Source: a bacterium (GTDB lineage Bacteria; UBA9089; JAHJRX01). From it: 41,031 bases of DNA. The DNA lies in assembly GCA_018830565.1 (NCBI GenBank), contig JAHJRX010000049.1, positions 1-41,031 of the forward strand, read 5' to 3'. Numbering within the stretch: the stretch's first letter is position 1; each line of letters opens with the position of its first letter. Shown piece by piece: positions 1 to 8,516 of the stretch. Position numbers and translations under genes: made by a program. The notes below the pieces were generated by a model. It was given only the letters and a program-made list of their open reading frames with translations. It was not told where the DNA came from and ran no database searches.

Positions 1-48
1 AAGAAAGGTGCATATTCTTCCATTGGATCACCCTTGGAGGAAGTTTAA
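1..48 (+). CDS. C-terminal tail of an upstream gene (partial)
   Basis: Frame 1 is open from the window edge to a TAA at 46-48 and encodes 15 residues ending GSPLEEV. It is too short to identify. The downstream repeats at 90-129 resemble the ends of IS21/IS481-type insertion sequences, so this may be the end of a DDE transposase. That is inference from context only, because no catalytic residues are in view. Confidence 0.25.
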   Translation, partial: KKGAYSSIGSPLEEV

Positions 49-89
49 AATAAACCCATATAAAAGATCATTTTTATCTAATACAAAAT

Positions 90-140
90 AGGACATTTCT
101 ATTTAACGGAAAACAGGACATTTTCATTTTGCTGTTACAA
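90..140. mobile_element. Possible insertion-sequence end (relic)
   Basis: Two near-identical 15-bp blocks, AGGACATTTctATTT at 90-104 and AGGACATTTtcATTT at 115-129, lie 25 bp apart and are followed by GCTGTTACAA. Repeated GGACATTT blocks ending in a TGTTACA-like tip are typical of the multiple terminal repeats of IS21-like and related integrase-type elements. Only one end is visible, so intactness and family are unproven. Confidence 0.3.
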
Positions 141-184
141 TATTGAAAAAAGTATTACCGAGGTCATTTTTTTAATTTTTCACC

Positions 185-214
185 TTGTTATTTTTTATAA
201 CAATGTGGTATACT
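185..214 (+). promoter_or_regulatory. Sigma70-type promoter for the CsgG-like gene
   Basis: TTGTTA (185-190), an 18-bp spacer and TATACT (209-214), with an extended -10 TGG directly before it. It lies 30 bp upstream of the start at 244. The same architecture (TTGTTA, TGG, TATACA) recurs at 8517-8545, which supports it as a genuine promoter style of this genome. Confidence 0.5.
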
Positions 215-243
215 AATAGTAGTTTTAAAGATTTGGAGGATTT

Positions 244-1311
244 ATGATCAAGAAATTTATAAAGATATTCATCTTGATAGTTATTTTGATAGTTATTTCT
301 TTTCTCTTGACTTCACCTTCTTTTGCTCAAAAGAAACCTATTCGCATGGCCATTATTGACTTAGATGCCCAAGGTGTTCCTCAAGAGATAGCTAACTCTT
401 TAGCGGAAGTTCTTCGCTCTGCTTTTGTTGGTTACCCAGAGTTTGAGATCATTGAATACAGCAAGATGAGAGAGATCTTAAAAACACAGGCTTTTCAACA
501 AACTGGTTCTACTGATACTGCCTCTATGACAGAGCTTGGAAAGATCTTAAATGCCCAGAAAGTAGTTTTGGGGTCCATAAATGCAATTGGTAAAAAGTAT
601 CTTATTGTCTTAAGAGTAGTCGATGTAGAATTAGGCAAGATTGAGATGGCTCATACTGAGGAGCTTATTTGTGAACTGGAGGAGCTAACTACCTTAGTTA
701 GGAATACGGGGATAGGTTTAGCCAATAAGATCTTAGGTGTTTTACCGGTAGAAAAACCAGCCGCCAAAGAGATAAAAGAGATAGTTAAAAAAGAAGGGCC
801 GGTTAAAGTGGAAGAAAAAGCTCCTCAGATATTAAAAATGAAGATTCGAGAAGGAGCTAAGACCAAAGGAATTGCTTTTGCTCGTTCCTTTATTCTTCCT
901 GGTTGGGGGCAATTTTATAAAAGGCATTACTTTAAAGGAAGCGCTATCTTAATTATAGACACGATTGCTATCTTGGGAGCTATAGATGCAAAGAAAAAAT
1001 ACACTACAGTAAATAAAGAATATCAAGAGGCTCAAAAAAAGTACGACCAAATGGTGAGAGAAAATTATCCTTTTGACCAATTTTTAAGTGATGATCTTAA
1101 TATAAAGTATCAGGAAGCCAAAGATGCTTCTAAAAATATTCAAGGGCCTATGACTATAGGGATAATTGTTTATGCTTATAACTTAATTGATTCCTTATTA
1201 GGTTTTCCTTTGCCTGAAGATATAATTTACACGACTAAAAACACCAAAGACTGGAACCTTTCTTTAGATTTATTAGTTGAGCCAAAATTAGTGATAACTA
1301 AGAAATTTTAA
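244..1311 (+). CDS. Exported CsgG-like protein with C-terminal DUF5683-type membrane region
   Basis: 355 residues. A signal peptide spans residues 1-28, ending SFA before QKK. Residues about 33-165 have the alpha/beta pattern of CsgG-like proteins (start RMAIIDLDAQG, later KVVLGSI), seen in outer-membrane assembly factors and in many uncharacterised periplasmic proteins. The C-terminal part starts with FARSFILPGWGQFYKRHY, the hallmark opening of DUF5683, and contains two hydrophobic helices (about 228-250 and 298-320) around a charged helical stretch. The ATG follows GGAGG by a good spacing and a promoter lies at 185-214. The next gene is a lipoprotein 34 bp downstream, so both probably act at the cell envelope. 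Exact function is unknown. The combination suggests a sensor or assembly protein for a surface structure, which is inference. Confidence 0.75.
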   Translation: MIKKFIKIFILIVILIVISFLLTSPSFAQKKPIRMAIIDLDAQGVPQEIANSLAEVLRSAFVGYPEFEIIEYSKMREILKTQAFQQTGSTDTASMTELGKILNAQKVVLGSINAIGKKYLIVLRVVDVELGKIEMAHTEELICELEELTTLVRNTGIGLANKILGVLPVEKPAAKEIKEIVKKEGPVKVEEKAPQILKMKIREGAKTKGIAFARSFILPGWGQFYKRHYFKGSAILIIDTIAILGAIDAKKKYTTVNKEYQEAQKKYDQMVRENYPFDQFLSDDLNIKYQEAKDASKNIQGPMTIGIIVYAYNLIDSLLGFPLPEDIIYTTKNTKDWNLSLDLLVEPKLVITKKF

Positions 1312-1345
1312 CTATTCTTTTTTACTTTAAAGGAGGTTGTTGAAA

Positions 1346-2074
1346 ATGTTTACTCGACAAAGTAAATTAATCTTATTTTTTACTTTAGTTTGCTTATGTT
1401 TTTTTCTCTTTAATTGTGCTAAAAATCCAGTAGAGCCAAATTTTAATCATCCTGATGATTCTCGTAATCCATCAAATAATCCATCAAATCCACCTCCACC
1501 AAATCAACCCACGATCCAACTATCTCCTCCCGCCCCCATAAATTTTAATTCTGTAGAATTAAAATGGACTTGTTCCAATATGGATCCTAATAAACTTAAA
1601 CACTTTGAAATCTGGATGGGTACTTCCCCTGGTAATTACCAGCTTAAAGGAAATAGTGGCAAAAATACTTCCTTTCAGGTTAGTAATTTAACTCCTAATA
1701 CAAATTACTTCTTTGTCATCAAGGCTATAGGATATGATGGTGGTATCTTGGCTATGAGTAACGAGGTTTCGTTTAATCTCCCAAATCCACCCACGATCCA
1801 ATTACTTCCTCCCACCCCCATGGGTTTTAATTCTGTAAGGTTAGATTGGACTTATTCCAATATAAATCTTAGTGAAATTATGTACTTTGAAATCTGGATG
1901 GGTACTTCCCCTGGTAATTACCAGTATAAAGGAAATAGTGGCCAAAATACTTCCTTTCAGGTTGATAATTTAACTCCTAATACAACTTACTACTTTGTCA
2001 TCAAGGCCATAAAAATTGATAATACTAGTTTTAAAAGTAACGAGGTTTCATATTTTTATGCCATAGGAAATTAA
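1346..2074 (+). CDS. Lipoprotein with two tandem fibronectin type III domains
   Basis: 242 residues from the ATG at 1346. A TTG at 1337 is in frame but touches the AGGAGG at 1331-1336, so the ATG nine bases downstream of that site is preferred. Residues 1-24 form a lipoprotein signal ending LFNC, a slightly atypical lipobox with Asn at -1. A Pro/Asn-rich linker (about 28-55) follows, then two FN3-like repeats of about 94 residues, each with FEIWMGTSPGNYQ and LTPNT.Y.FVIKAI. The repeats are almost identical at DNA level, so the duplication is recent. It is likely an envelope-anchored adhesion or scaffold protein. No enzymatic domain is visible. Confidence 0.75.
   Translation: MFTRQSKLILFFTLVCLCFFLFNCAKNPVEPNFNHPDDSRNPSNNPSNPPPPNQPTIQLSPPAPINFNSVELKWTCSNMDPNKLKHFEIWMGTSPGNYQLKGNSGKNTSFQVSNLTPNTNYFFVIKAIGYDGGILAMSNEVSFNLPNPPTIQLLPPTPMGFNSVRLDWTYSNINLSEIMYFEIWMGTSPGNYQYKGNSGQNTSFQVDNLTPNTTYYFVIKAIKIDNTSFKSNEVSYFYAIGN
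1508..2049 (+). repeat. Recent tandem duplication encoding the FN3 domains
   Basis: Copy 1 starts at CCCACGATCCAA (1508) and copy 2 at the equivalent site (1790). The period is 282 bp (94 codons). In the stretch around FEIWMGTSPGNYQ the two copies differ at only a few bases over more than 100. Copy 2 is one codon shorter near its end. Confidence 0.85.
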
Positions 2075-2078
2075 ATTA

Positions 2079-3041
2079 ATGAAGGTTTTAATTACCGGGA
2101 TAAATGGTTTTACAGGTGAACATCTGGTAAGATACCTATATAAAGAAGACCCCGAGGTAGAAATCTATGGTTTTATAGAAAGAGGTGGAGAATTTCTTCA
2201 TCTTGAAGAAAAGTGGGTAAAAAAGATAAGATTATTTGAAGTAGATATTACTAACTACCGGGAAGTAACTGGACTTATCTCAAGTATCCTTCCAGAAAAG
2301 ATATTTCATTTAGCCGCGATAACTTTTGGACCTACGGTAAAGAAAAATCCTCGCTTTGCCATGGAGGTTAATTTTTTTGGCACTAAGAATATCTTAGATG
2401 CTGCCTTAGAAGCTAAAATAAATCCCTTAATTCACGTGGCTACTTCCAGTGCTGAATATGGCTTAGTCTATGAAGAAGAAAATCCCGTTACCGAAAAAAA
2501 TGTCCTTCGGCCCATGGATTTTTACGGAGTAACTAAGATTGCTCAAGATATGGTAGCTTATCAATATTTTAAGACTTACCAGTTACAGATTATTAGAACT
2601 CGATCCTTTAATCAAACCGGCCCAGGAGAGCGAAAGGATTTTGTTTGTTCTAATTTTGCTTATCAAATTGCTCTTATTGAAAGAGGAAAGCAAGAACCAG
2701 TAATTAAAGTAGGAAACTTAGAAGCTAAAAGAGATTTTATCGATGTCAGAGATGTAGTTAAAGCTTATTATTTAATTATGGAAAAAGGAGAAAGAGGAGA
2801 GGTTTATAATGTCTGCTCTCATAAAGCTTATGCCATTAAAGAAGTCTTGGATATCCTCTTGAAAATGAGCCGGTGCGAGATAGAAGTTAAGGTAGAAAAA
2901 GAACGGTTTCGGCCTTCAGATGTGCCTATTCAAGTAGGGAGCTATGAAAAACTTAAATCCCAAACAGGATGGAAGCCAGCCATTACTTTTGAAAAAACTT
3001 TAAGAGATCTCTTGAATTATTGGAGGGATAGGCTAAAATAA
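2079..3041 (+). CDS. NAD(P)-dependent sugar epimerase/reductase, GDP-6-deoxy-mannose reductase-like (extended SDR)
   Basis: 320 residues, the normal length for an extended short-chain dehydrogenase. The Rossmann motif GINGFTG is at residues 7-13, the SSAEYG segment near 123-128 provides the catalytic Ser, and YGVTK at 149-153 gives the catalytic Tyr/Lys pair. RSFNQTGPGERKDFVCS and the RDFIDVRDV segment resemble GDP-mannose dehydratase and GDP-6-deoxy-4-keto-mannose reductase (Rmd) families. It would act in the cytoplasm on a nucleotide sugar. It begins 4 bp after the lipoprotein gene with only a weak ribosome site (AGGAAA). It opens a four-gene surface-sugar cluster. The exact substrate cannot be read from sequence. 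Confidence 0.75.
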   Translation: MKVLITGINGFTGEHLVRYLYKEDPEVEIYGFIERGGEFLHLEEKWVKKIRLFEVDITNYREVTGLISSILPEKIFHLAAITFGPTVKKNPRFAMEVNFFGTKNILDAALEAKINPLIHVATSSAEYGLVYEEENPVTEKNVLRPMDFYGVTKIAQDMVAYQYFKTYQLQIIRTRSFNQTGPGERKDFVCSNFAYQIALIERGKQEPVIKVGNLEAKRDFIDVRDVVKAYYLIMEKGERGEVYNVCSHKAYAIKEVLDILLKMSRCEIEVKVEKERFRPSDVPIQVGSYEKLKSQTGWKPAITFEKTLRDLLNYWRDRLK

Positions 3042-3052
3042 AGGTAATTGTT

Positions 3053-3178
3053 TAGCCGTCAGTAGTCAGCTAAAACTAATAAAATCAGGTAGTAGTGTCT
3101 CAAATATATTTCTCTTGCCTTAATGGACTTATTCCTAATAAAACTAAAGGCTGAGAGCTGACACCTGAACGCTGACAA
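3053..3178. repeat. Intergenic GCTGA/TCAGC repeat tract
   Basis: The 176-bp gap holds GTCAGTAGTCAGCT near its start and GGCTGAGAGCTGACACC and GAACGCTGAC near its end. The two clusters are complementary, so the transcript could form a long weak stem. A related tract with GGCTGACGGCTGAACG occurs at 37840-37880. No gene or clear promoter is seen here. Confidence 0.5.
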
Positions 3179-3217
3179 ATAACCTATTAAGATTACTGAT
3201 TTTAGAGGAGGTAAGAT

Positions 3218-4207
3218 TTGGATTGGAAGAATGAAAAGGTATTAATCACAGGAGCAGGAGGGTTTATTGGCAGCCATTTGGCGGAAAGATTAGTGACCTT
3301 AGGGGCCAAGGTAAAAGTCTTTATTCGTTATAATTCCCGAAATCATCAAGGATTTATTGAAGGTTTTAAACCTCAAATAAGAGAAAAGATAGAGATTGTG
3401 GCTGGTGATTTAAGGGATGCTCAAGCTGTTAAAGAAGCCAGCAAGGAAGTAGATATTATCTTTCACTTGGGTTCATTAATCTCCATTCCTTACTCTTATT
3501 TACATCCCAGCGAAGTAGTAGAGGCTAATGTCTTAGGTACTTTAAATGTCTTAAATGCGGCCAGAGAAAATAAATCAAAAAGAGTAGTCCATACTTCGAC
3601 CAGTGAAGTTTATGGTACGGCTATTTATGTTCCCATAGATGAAAAGCACCCTTTGCAAGGACAATCTCCTTATTCAGCCAGTAAGATTGGAGCAGATATG
3701 TTAGCGGAAAGCTTTTATCGGGCTTATGATTTACCAGTAGTAACGGTGAGACCTTTTAATACTTATGGTCCCAGACAGTCAGCCCGAGCCGTTATTCCTA
3801 CCTTAATTACTCAAATTATTGCTGGAAAAGATGTTTACTTAGGAAGCACTAAACCCATCAGAGATCTTAACTATGTTTCAGATACGGTGGAAGGATTTAT
3901 TAAGATAGCGCAAGCCCCTAATATAGAAGGAGAAGTAATTAATATTGGCTATGGCAAAGGAATCTCAGTGGGCGAATTAACTGATAAGATTATAAGTTTA
4001 ATTGGTCGAGAAGTAAAGGTGATCTTTGATGCCTCGAGAATAAGACCCTCCAAGAGTGAAGTAGATAGATTAATTGCCAATAATGAAAAAGCTAAAAAAT
4101 TGACCGGGTGGGAACCTCAGGTTTCTTTAGATGAAGGGCTGAGGAGAACCGTGGATTGGATTTCAGAAAATATAGCTCTTTATAAACCAAGTGTTTACAA
4201 TGTTTAG
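3218..4207 (+). CDS. NAD-dependent 4,6-dehydratase/epimerase, LegB-like (extended SDR)
   Basis: 329 residues with a TTG start, chosen because GAGGAGG at 3205-3211 lies 6 bp upstream and MDWKNEKVLITG is a normal family beginning. GAGGFIG (residues 12-18) binds NAD, TSTSEVYG (126-133) and YSASK (152-156) carry the active site, and RPFNTYGPRQSARAVIP is typical of nucleotide-sugar 4,6-dehydratases. The C-terminus (SENIALYKP..YNV) resembles the subfamily that includes UDP-GlcNAc 4,6-dehydratase LegB of legionaminic acid synthesis. That subfamily placement is from memory of the family and should be treated as likely, not proven. The nucleotidyltransferase gene follows after 9 bp, probably in one operon. 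Confidence 0.8.
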   Translation: MDWKNEKVLITGAGGFIGSHLAERLVTLGAKVKVFIRYNSRNHQGFIEGFKPQIREKIEIVAGDLRDAQAVKEASKEVDIIFHLGSLISIPYSYLHPSEVVEANVLGTLNVLNAARENKSKRVVHTSTSEVYGTAIYVPIDEKHPLQGQSPYSASKIGADMLAESFYRAYDLPVVTVRPFNTYGPRQSARAVIPTLITQIIAGKDVYLGSTKPIRDLNYVSDTVEGFIKIAQAPNIEGEVINIGYGKGISVGELTDKIISLIGREVKVIFDASRIRPSKSEVDRLIANNEKAKKLTGWEPQVSLDEGLRRTVDWISENIALYKPSVYNV

Positions 4208-4216
4208 GAGATAAAA

Positions 4217-4921
4217 ATGAAGGCTGTGATTTTAGCAGGAGGATTCGGGAGTAGGCTTCGACCTATTACTTACTCTATCCCCAAGCCCTTACTTCCCGTG
4301 GGGAGAAGGCCTATTATGGAGATTCAAATTGATCAATTAAGAAAAGCCGGGTTTAATAAGATCTATGTAGCTACAGGATACCGAAGCGAACTAATCGAAG
4401 CTTATTTTAGAGATGGAAGTAGTCTGGGGGTAGAAATTACTTATTCTAAAGAAACCAAGAGATTAGGAACAGCTAGTCCTATTAAGTTATTAGAAGAATT
4501 CTTAGATGAACCTTTTTTAGTCTTAAATGGGGATGTGCTTCTGATTAGAGAAAACTTTAAGGATATTTATGACCATCATCTTAACTTAAATTATGAGATG
4601 ACCATTTGTCTTAAAGATTATGAGGTGGTCGTTCCTTATGGAGTAATAGAGATTAATGAAGGCTATGTTAATGCAGTCAAAGAAAAACCAATCTTAAAAT
4701 ACCACATTGCTGCCGGGGTATATGTCTTAAATCCTTCTCTTTTAGAATACCTCCCTAAAGATACTTTTTATGATATTCCTGATTTAGTAAGGAATCTTTG
4801 TAGTCTTAAAAAGAGCGTTGGAAGTTATATCATTAAAGGTGATTGGATAGATATCGGAAGAGAAGAAGATTACGAAAGAGCATCTTTGGAAGTTATGAAG
4901 TGGGAAAAGGAAGATCTTTAA
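4217..4921 (+). CDS. Sugar-phosphate nucleotidyltransferase
   Basis: 234 residues. The N-terminus has the pyrophosphorylase signature LAGGFGSRLRP, then PKPLLPVG (23-29), with the metal-binding LNGD at 103-106 and GDWIDIGREEDY near the end. This is the minimal NTP-transferase domain without the C-terminal left-handed beta-helix of GlmU or GlgC types, so it should activate a sugar 1-phosphate with NTP for the neighbouring dehydratases. Start ATG follows TAGGAG. It is 9 bp from the LegB-like gene and 31 bp from the next gene. The sugar and nucleotide specificity (glucose, mannose, GlcNAc) is not determinable by eye. Confidence 0.85.
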   Translation: MKAVILAGGFGSRLRPITYSIPKPLLPVGRRPIMEIQIDQLRKAGFNKIYVATGYRSELIEAYFRDGSSLGVEITYSKETKRLGTASPIKLLEEFLDEPFLVLNGDVLLIRENFKDIYDHHLNLNYEMTICLKDYEVVVPYGVIEINEGYVNAVKEKPILKYHIAAGVYVLNPSLLEYLPKDTFYDIPDLVRNLCSLKKSVGSYIIKGDWIDIGREEDYERASLEVMKWEKEDL

Positions 4922-4952
4922 GAGGTGATAAGTTTAAGAGGTAATAAGAGAG

Positions 4953-5684
4953 ATGCAAAAGAATGACTATCTCTTAGCTAAAGAGAAATTTACCTTTGGA
5001 GAATACGGAGAAGTTACGGAAAGATTCAAGCAGGTCTTGAATGAGTTTAAAGAGAGGGAGAAGTTAGAGCCCATCTTTAATATTTGGGAAGTAGGAATTA
5101 AGAGAATAATCGATTTATTTTCTTCCTTATCAGGAATTATTATTCTTTTGCCATTCTTGGTAATTGCAAGCTTAATTATTAAGCTTGATTCTAAGGGACC
5201 TATATTTTTTAAACAAAGGAGAGCTGGTTATCGAGGAAAGGTCTTTTATTGTTATAAGTTTCGCTCGATGCGGATAGATGCTGAGGCAAAAAAGGATGGA
5301 TTGAGAAAAGAAAGCGAAGTAGATGGGCCAGTCTTTAAGATTAAGAAAGATCCTCGGATGACCAAGGTAGGAAGATTTATTCGTAAAGCCAGCATTGATG
5401 AGCTTCCTCAACTCTTTAATGTCTTAAAAGGAGAGATGAGTTTAGTAGGGCCACGTCCTTTGCCGATTGAAGAAGTAGCTAAATTTGAAAGATGGCATTT
5501 AAAACGTTTAAGGTCTGTCCCTGGACTTACTTGTATTTGGCAAGTAAGTGGCAGGAATACGATTAGCTTTGATGATTGGATGCGGATGGATATTGATTAC
5601 ATAGATAATTGGTCAATCTTTTTAGATTTTAAACTTTTACTCCAAACTATTCCCACGGTAGTCTTTGGCACGGGAGCAAGTTAA
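4953..5684 (+). CDS. Initiating sugar transferase (monotopic phosphoglycosyl transferase)
   Basis: 243 residues. It transfers a sugar phosphate from a nucleotide sugar to undecaprenyl phosphate to start a surface glycan. A hydrophobic re-entrant segment spans residues 58-77, followed by KFRSM (102-106), the catalytic Asp-Glu pair in SIDELPQLFNV (149-150), EMSLVGPRP (161-169) and GLTCIWQVSGRN. It lacks the multi-helix N-terminal domain of WbaP-type proteins and instead has about 50 charged residues, so it is a short PglC/ExoY-like form. Upstream is a small imperfect repeat (AGAGGTGATAAG, AGAGGTAATAAG), the second copy giving the ribosome site. It closes the sugar cluster. Confidence 0.88.
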   Translation: MQKNDYLLAKEKFTFGEYGEVTERFKQVLNEFKEREKLEPIFNIWEVGIKRIIDLFSSLSGIIILLPFLVIASLIIKLDSKGPIFFKQRRAGYRGKVFYCYKFRSMRIDAEAKKDGLRKESEVDGPVFKIKKDPRMTKVGRFIRKASIDELPQLFNVLKGEMSLVGPRPLPIEEVAKFERWHLKRLRSVPGLTCIWQVSGRNTISFDDWMRMDIDYIDNWSIFLDFKLLLQTIPTVVFGTGAS

Positions 5685-5855
5685 ATTATAAGATTCTCAT
5701 TTTAAACAGTTTGGCCAAGTAAATCATTGAGATAATCTAGGATTTCAAGTAATGTTTTTTCGCAAGCTTGTTTTGCTTGGTGTTTGGAATTGGTAATTTG
5801 AAATTTTAACATTTTTTTCAATCTTAATTTATTTGAGTATATCAAAGAAAGGTTT

Positions 5856-7238
5856 ATGAAAAAAAATAAGGACATTTCAAAATTGTTTCATTTTTGTTTA
5901 GTTAGTATCTTTTTAATCATTACTTTTTTATTATATTATACTTCTTGGAGTGGCATTACTTATCTTTTTGCTTCTCCGGCTTTATATATTATCCCAGTGG
6001 TAATGGCGGTATTATTATGGAGCTTAAAAGAAGGAGTAGTAGCCTTGTTTTTAGCTTTGTTAGCCGTAGCTCCTCTCTTTTTTTATAAGATCCAGACCGG
6101 AGAAGTTAGGGAAAGTATCATCATCTTGAGCGAGGTAACTTTACTCTTATTAGTAGGTATCTTTTTTATAGAGTTTATAAAAAAGAGGATTAAAGAGATT
6201 ACTAAAAGTGGCGGCATTGAAACTATTACTCAAATTACAGTGGATAAAGAAAAAGAGGCAGAAAAACTTTTAAAAAGTATTAGAAATCTTCATCAAATTG
6301 CTTTATCTTCAGTCTCCATCAAGGAAGAAGACTTTAAATTTATCTTAGAAGATATTATTGATTACTTTAAAAGCCGCTGTTGTGTAATCTTGTTAAAAGA
6401 TGAACCTACGGAAGACTTTTACTTTAAGTATTTTGCCGGGGATACAAAAGAAGCAGAAAAGATCTTTAAATCTAACTTAGGAAAAGATATGAAGAGCTTT
6501 ATCATAAAGACCTCTGGTCATATTATGATCGGAGATATTTGTGAAGATATTAGATATCGAAGTTTTTCTCAAGCTTTAGTCAGAAGCATCTTATGTGTCC
6601 CCATGATCTTATATGGAAATATTATCGCCTTAATGTATGTAGATAGTCCAGTAAAAGATACTTACCAAGAAAAAGATGTGGAGGTTTTGTCCTTATATGG
6701 AGAGTTGCTGACCTTGTTCTTTAAAGCAGAACACCTCCAGGATAAATTAGAAGAAGTCTCTATCTATGACGAAACTTCAGATCTAATGAGTTTAAGTTAT
6801 TTCCAACAAAGATTGGATGAAGAAGTTTCTCGCGTCGATAGGTATGGCGCTAAATTAGTCTTAGTTTTAGCTTCAATTAAAATAGTGACCGAAAAGGAGA
6901 TGCCTTCTTTCATTACTGATGATCTTCTTTTAAAAGATCTAGCTAAGATATTCTTAAAATGTGTCCGACAAGGAGATATTTTAGCTCGATATAAAAGTTC
7001 TTCTTTTGCGGTAGCTTTAATAGATTCTAGTACTAATTTAGCTTTTATCTTTGCAGAGCGGGTTCAAAAGTCTATCTTAGAATATTTAAACGACAAGAAT
7101 TTAAGTAAAAAAAACTCTGTCAATATTGGTATTGGAAAATATAAGACTGGATTAAATAAGAAGGAATTCTTAAGAAAACTTGAAGAAATTACCGAAAAAG
7201 CTCATTTGGAAGAAGGAAATATCTCTGTTCTGGAGTAG
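5856..7238 (+). CDS. Membrane GAF protein with degenerate GGDEF domain
   Basis: 460 residues. Four hydrophobic segments (about 10-30, 38-56, 60-78, 88-110) anchor it, a short coiled linker follows, then a GAF-like domain (about 140-295, with IGDICEDIRYRSF and SILCVPMILYGNIIALMYVD). The C-terminal region (305-455) has the GGDEF fold pattern: DETSDLMSLSYFQQRLDEE, then RQGDILARYKSSSFAVAL. The signature GGDEF/GGEEF is replaced by YKSSSF, so cyclase activity is not expected. It may bind nucleotide or act as a regulatory partner. The next gene encodes an HD-GYP phosphodiesterase, although a strong terminator separates them. The start follows AAAGGT. Confidence 0.8.
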   Translation: MKKNKDISKLFHFCLVSIFLIITFLLYYTSWSGITYLFASPALYIIPVVMAVLLWSLKEGVVALFLALLAVAPLFFYKIQTGEVRESIIILSEVTLLLLVGIFFIEFIKKRIKEITKSGGIETITQITVDKEKEAEKLLKSIRNLHQIALSSVSIKEEDFKFILEDIIDYFKSRCCVILLKDEPTEDFYFKYFAGDTKEAEKIFKSNLGKDMKSFIIKTSGHIMIGDICEDIRYRSFSQALVRSILCVPMILYGNIIALMYVDSPVKDTYQEKDVEVLSLYGELLTLFFKAEHLQDKLEEVSIYDETSDLMSLSYFQQRLDEEVSRVDRYGAKLVLVLASIKIVTEKEMPSFITDDLLLKDLAKIFLKCVRQGDILARYKSSSFAVALIDSSTNLAFIFAERVQKSILEYLNDKNLSKKNSVNIGIGKYKTGLNKKEFLRKLEEITEKAHLEEGNISVLE

Positions 7239-7262
7239 TTTTTCTTGACCAAAGATAGACCT

Positions 7263-7299
7263 AAAAAGACCAGTATTGATAAAGAATGCTGGTCTTTTT
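7263..7299 (+). terminator. Rho-independent terminator after the GAF/GGDEF-like gene
   Basis: AAAAAGACCAGTATT pairs with AATGCTGGTCTTTTT across a 7-base loop, with one G-U pair, and the 3' arm runs into T residues. It lies 25 bp after the stop codon at 7238. Confidence 0.85.
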
Positions 7300-7329
7300 A
7301 GTTTTTATGGTAGTAGTTATTAATTAAAA

Positions 7330-7359
7330 TTGGCATAGTTATTTGGGCAAGCTTATATA
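7330..7359 (+). promoter_or_regulatory. Candidate promoter for the HD-GYP gene
   Basis: TTGGCA (7330-7335), an 18-bp spacer and TATATA (7354-7359), 61 bp before the start at 7421. It sits just after the terminator at 7263-7299, where a new promoter is expected. Confidence 0.4.
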
Positions 7360-7420
7360 GTCAACAGTTAATCATTATATTGTTGGCCACGTTGTTAACC
7401 TAAGACACAAGGAGAAATAG

Positions 7421-8449
7421 ATGAGCGAAGACAAAATATGGGAAGTTAAGAGAATTAAGTATAAAGGTCAGGTTGAAGAGAGTATTTCTTCTAAAAAGGA
7501 AAAAGGCCCTCGCCTCATAAGGAACAAAAAAGTAGTGGCCAAGATAGAAGAAATTCCTAAGGTTATTTCCAAAGAAACAAAGAAAGAAGCGATAGATCAT
7601 GTCTCCAAAGTCATGGAAGATATTAAGTATGGAAGAACAATTAATGGTCAAGAAACAAAAAAGGCTATGAAGGGCATGATTAAAGAGCTTACAGAGAACA
7701 AAGAAGCTATGTTAGAGTTAGAGAAGATTAAAGAATATGATAAATATACCTTTACTCACTCCTTAAATGTATGTATTCTCTCTTTATTAATTGGTCTGGA
7801 ATTAAGATTAAGTCAAGACCAATTGGAAGAATTAGGGGTAGGGGCGCTCCTCCATGACGTAGGAAAGACTTTTATTAATAATAATATCATTAATAAAGAA
7901 GAACATTTAGATAGTAGAGAGTATGAGGAAATTAAAAAACACCCTTTATATAGTTATAAGATTATCTCTCAAGATCAATCTATTGGTGAAATGCCAAAGA
8001 TTATTGCTTATCAACATCACGAAAGATATAATGGCTTCGGTTATCCTCAAGGGTTGAAAGATACTAAGATTAACAAGTATGCGGTAATGGTTTCATTAGG
8101 AGATGTTTATGATGCTTTAATTGCCGATCGCGTTTACAAAAGAGGACTTTTACCTTATGAAGCAATGAAGATTATTATTGGTTCAAGTGGAACAGATTTT
8201 GATCCTAATATTACTTCTTCTTTTGTCAGATGTATGTCTATCTATCCTTCAGGAAGTTTAGTCCGGTTAAACACTGGAGAAATTGCGATGGTGGTTAAGG
8301 TTAGCAAGCAATCGATTATTAGGCCTTTCATCAGAATAGTCTTAGATTCTCAAGGAGAAATCTGTAAAGAAACGATAGAGATTGACTTAATGAAGGACGA
8401 TAAGCATTTTATTATAGGGGCAGTTGATGTTGACATCTTCTCTAAATGA
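7421..8449 (+). CDS. HD-GYP domain protein, predicted cyclic-di-GMP phosphodiesterase
   Basis: 342 residues. The HD-GYP domain has all expected metal ligands: H113 (THSLN), H145-D146 (LLHDVGK), H174 (KKHP), H199-H200 (YQHHERYNGFGYP) and GYP at 207-209. The family hydrolyses cyclic di-GMP (some members cGAMP) to linear or mononucleotide products. The first 100 residues are charged with no membrane segment or receiver domain, and about 60 residues follow the HD-GYP domain (SGSLVRLNTGEIAMVVKV), a common C-terminal extension. The ATG is preceded by AAGGAG. It has its own promoter region after a terminator. Cytoplasmic. Confidence 0.9.
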   Translation: MSEDKIWEVKRIKYKGQVEESISSKKEKGPRLIRNKKVVAKIEEIPKVISKETKKEAIDHVSKVMEDIKYGRTINGQETKKAMKGMIKELTENKEAMLELEKIKEYDKYTFTHSLNVCILSLLIGLELRLSQDQLEELGVGALLHDVGKTFINNNIINKEEHLDSREYEEIKKHPLYSYKIISQDQSIGEMPKIIAYQHHERYNGFGYPQGLKDTKINKYAVMVSLGDVYDALIADRVYKRGLLPYEAMKIIIGSSGTDFDPNITSSFVRCMSIYPSGSLVRLNTGEIAMVVKVSKQSIIRPFIRIVLDSQGEICKETIEIDLMKDDKHFIIGAVDVDIFSK

Positions 8450-8516
8450 CTTTAGGAGATTATTAACAGAAGATTTGGATAGGTTGGTTTAATCTTAATT
8501 TAAAAAAGAAAATTTG

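Noticed and set aside
1337-1345. Upstream TTG start for the FN3 lipoprotein
   Set aside because: It directly touches the AGGAGG ribosome site; the ATG at 1346 has normal spacing and still gives a complete signal peptide.
1508-2049. Repeat array that could suggest CRISPR
   Set aside because: Only two 282-bp units, in frame and encoding FN3 domains; no short regularly spaced direct repeats occur anywhere in the window.
5761-5780. Terminator after the sugar transferase gene
   Set aside because: The CAAGC/GCTTG stem is only 5 bp and is not followed by a T run.
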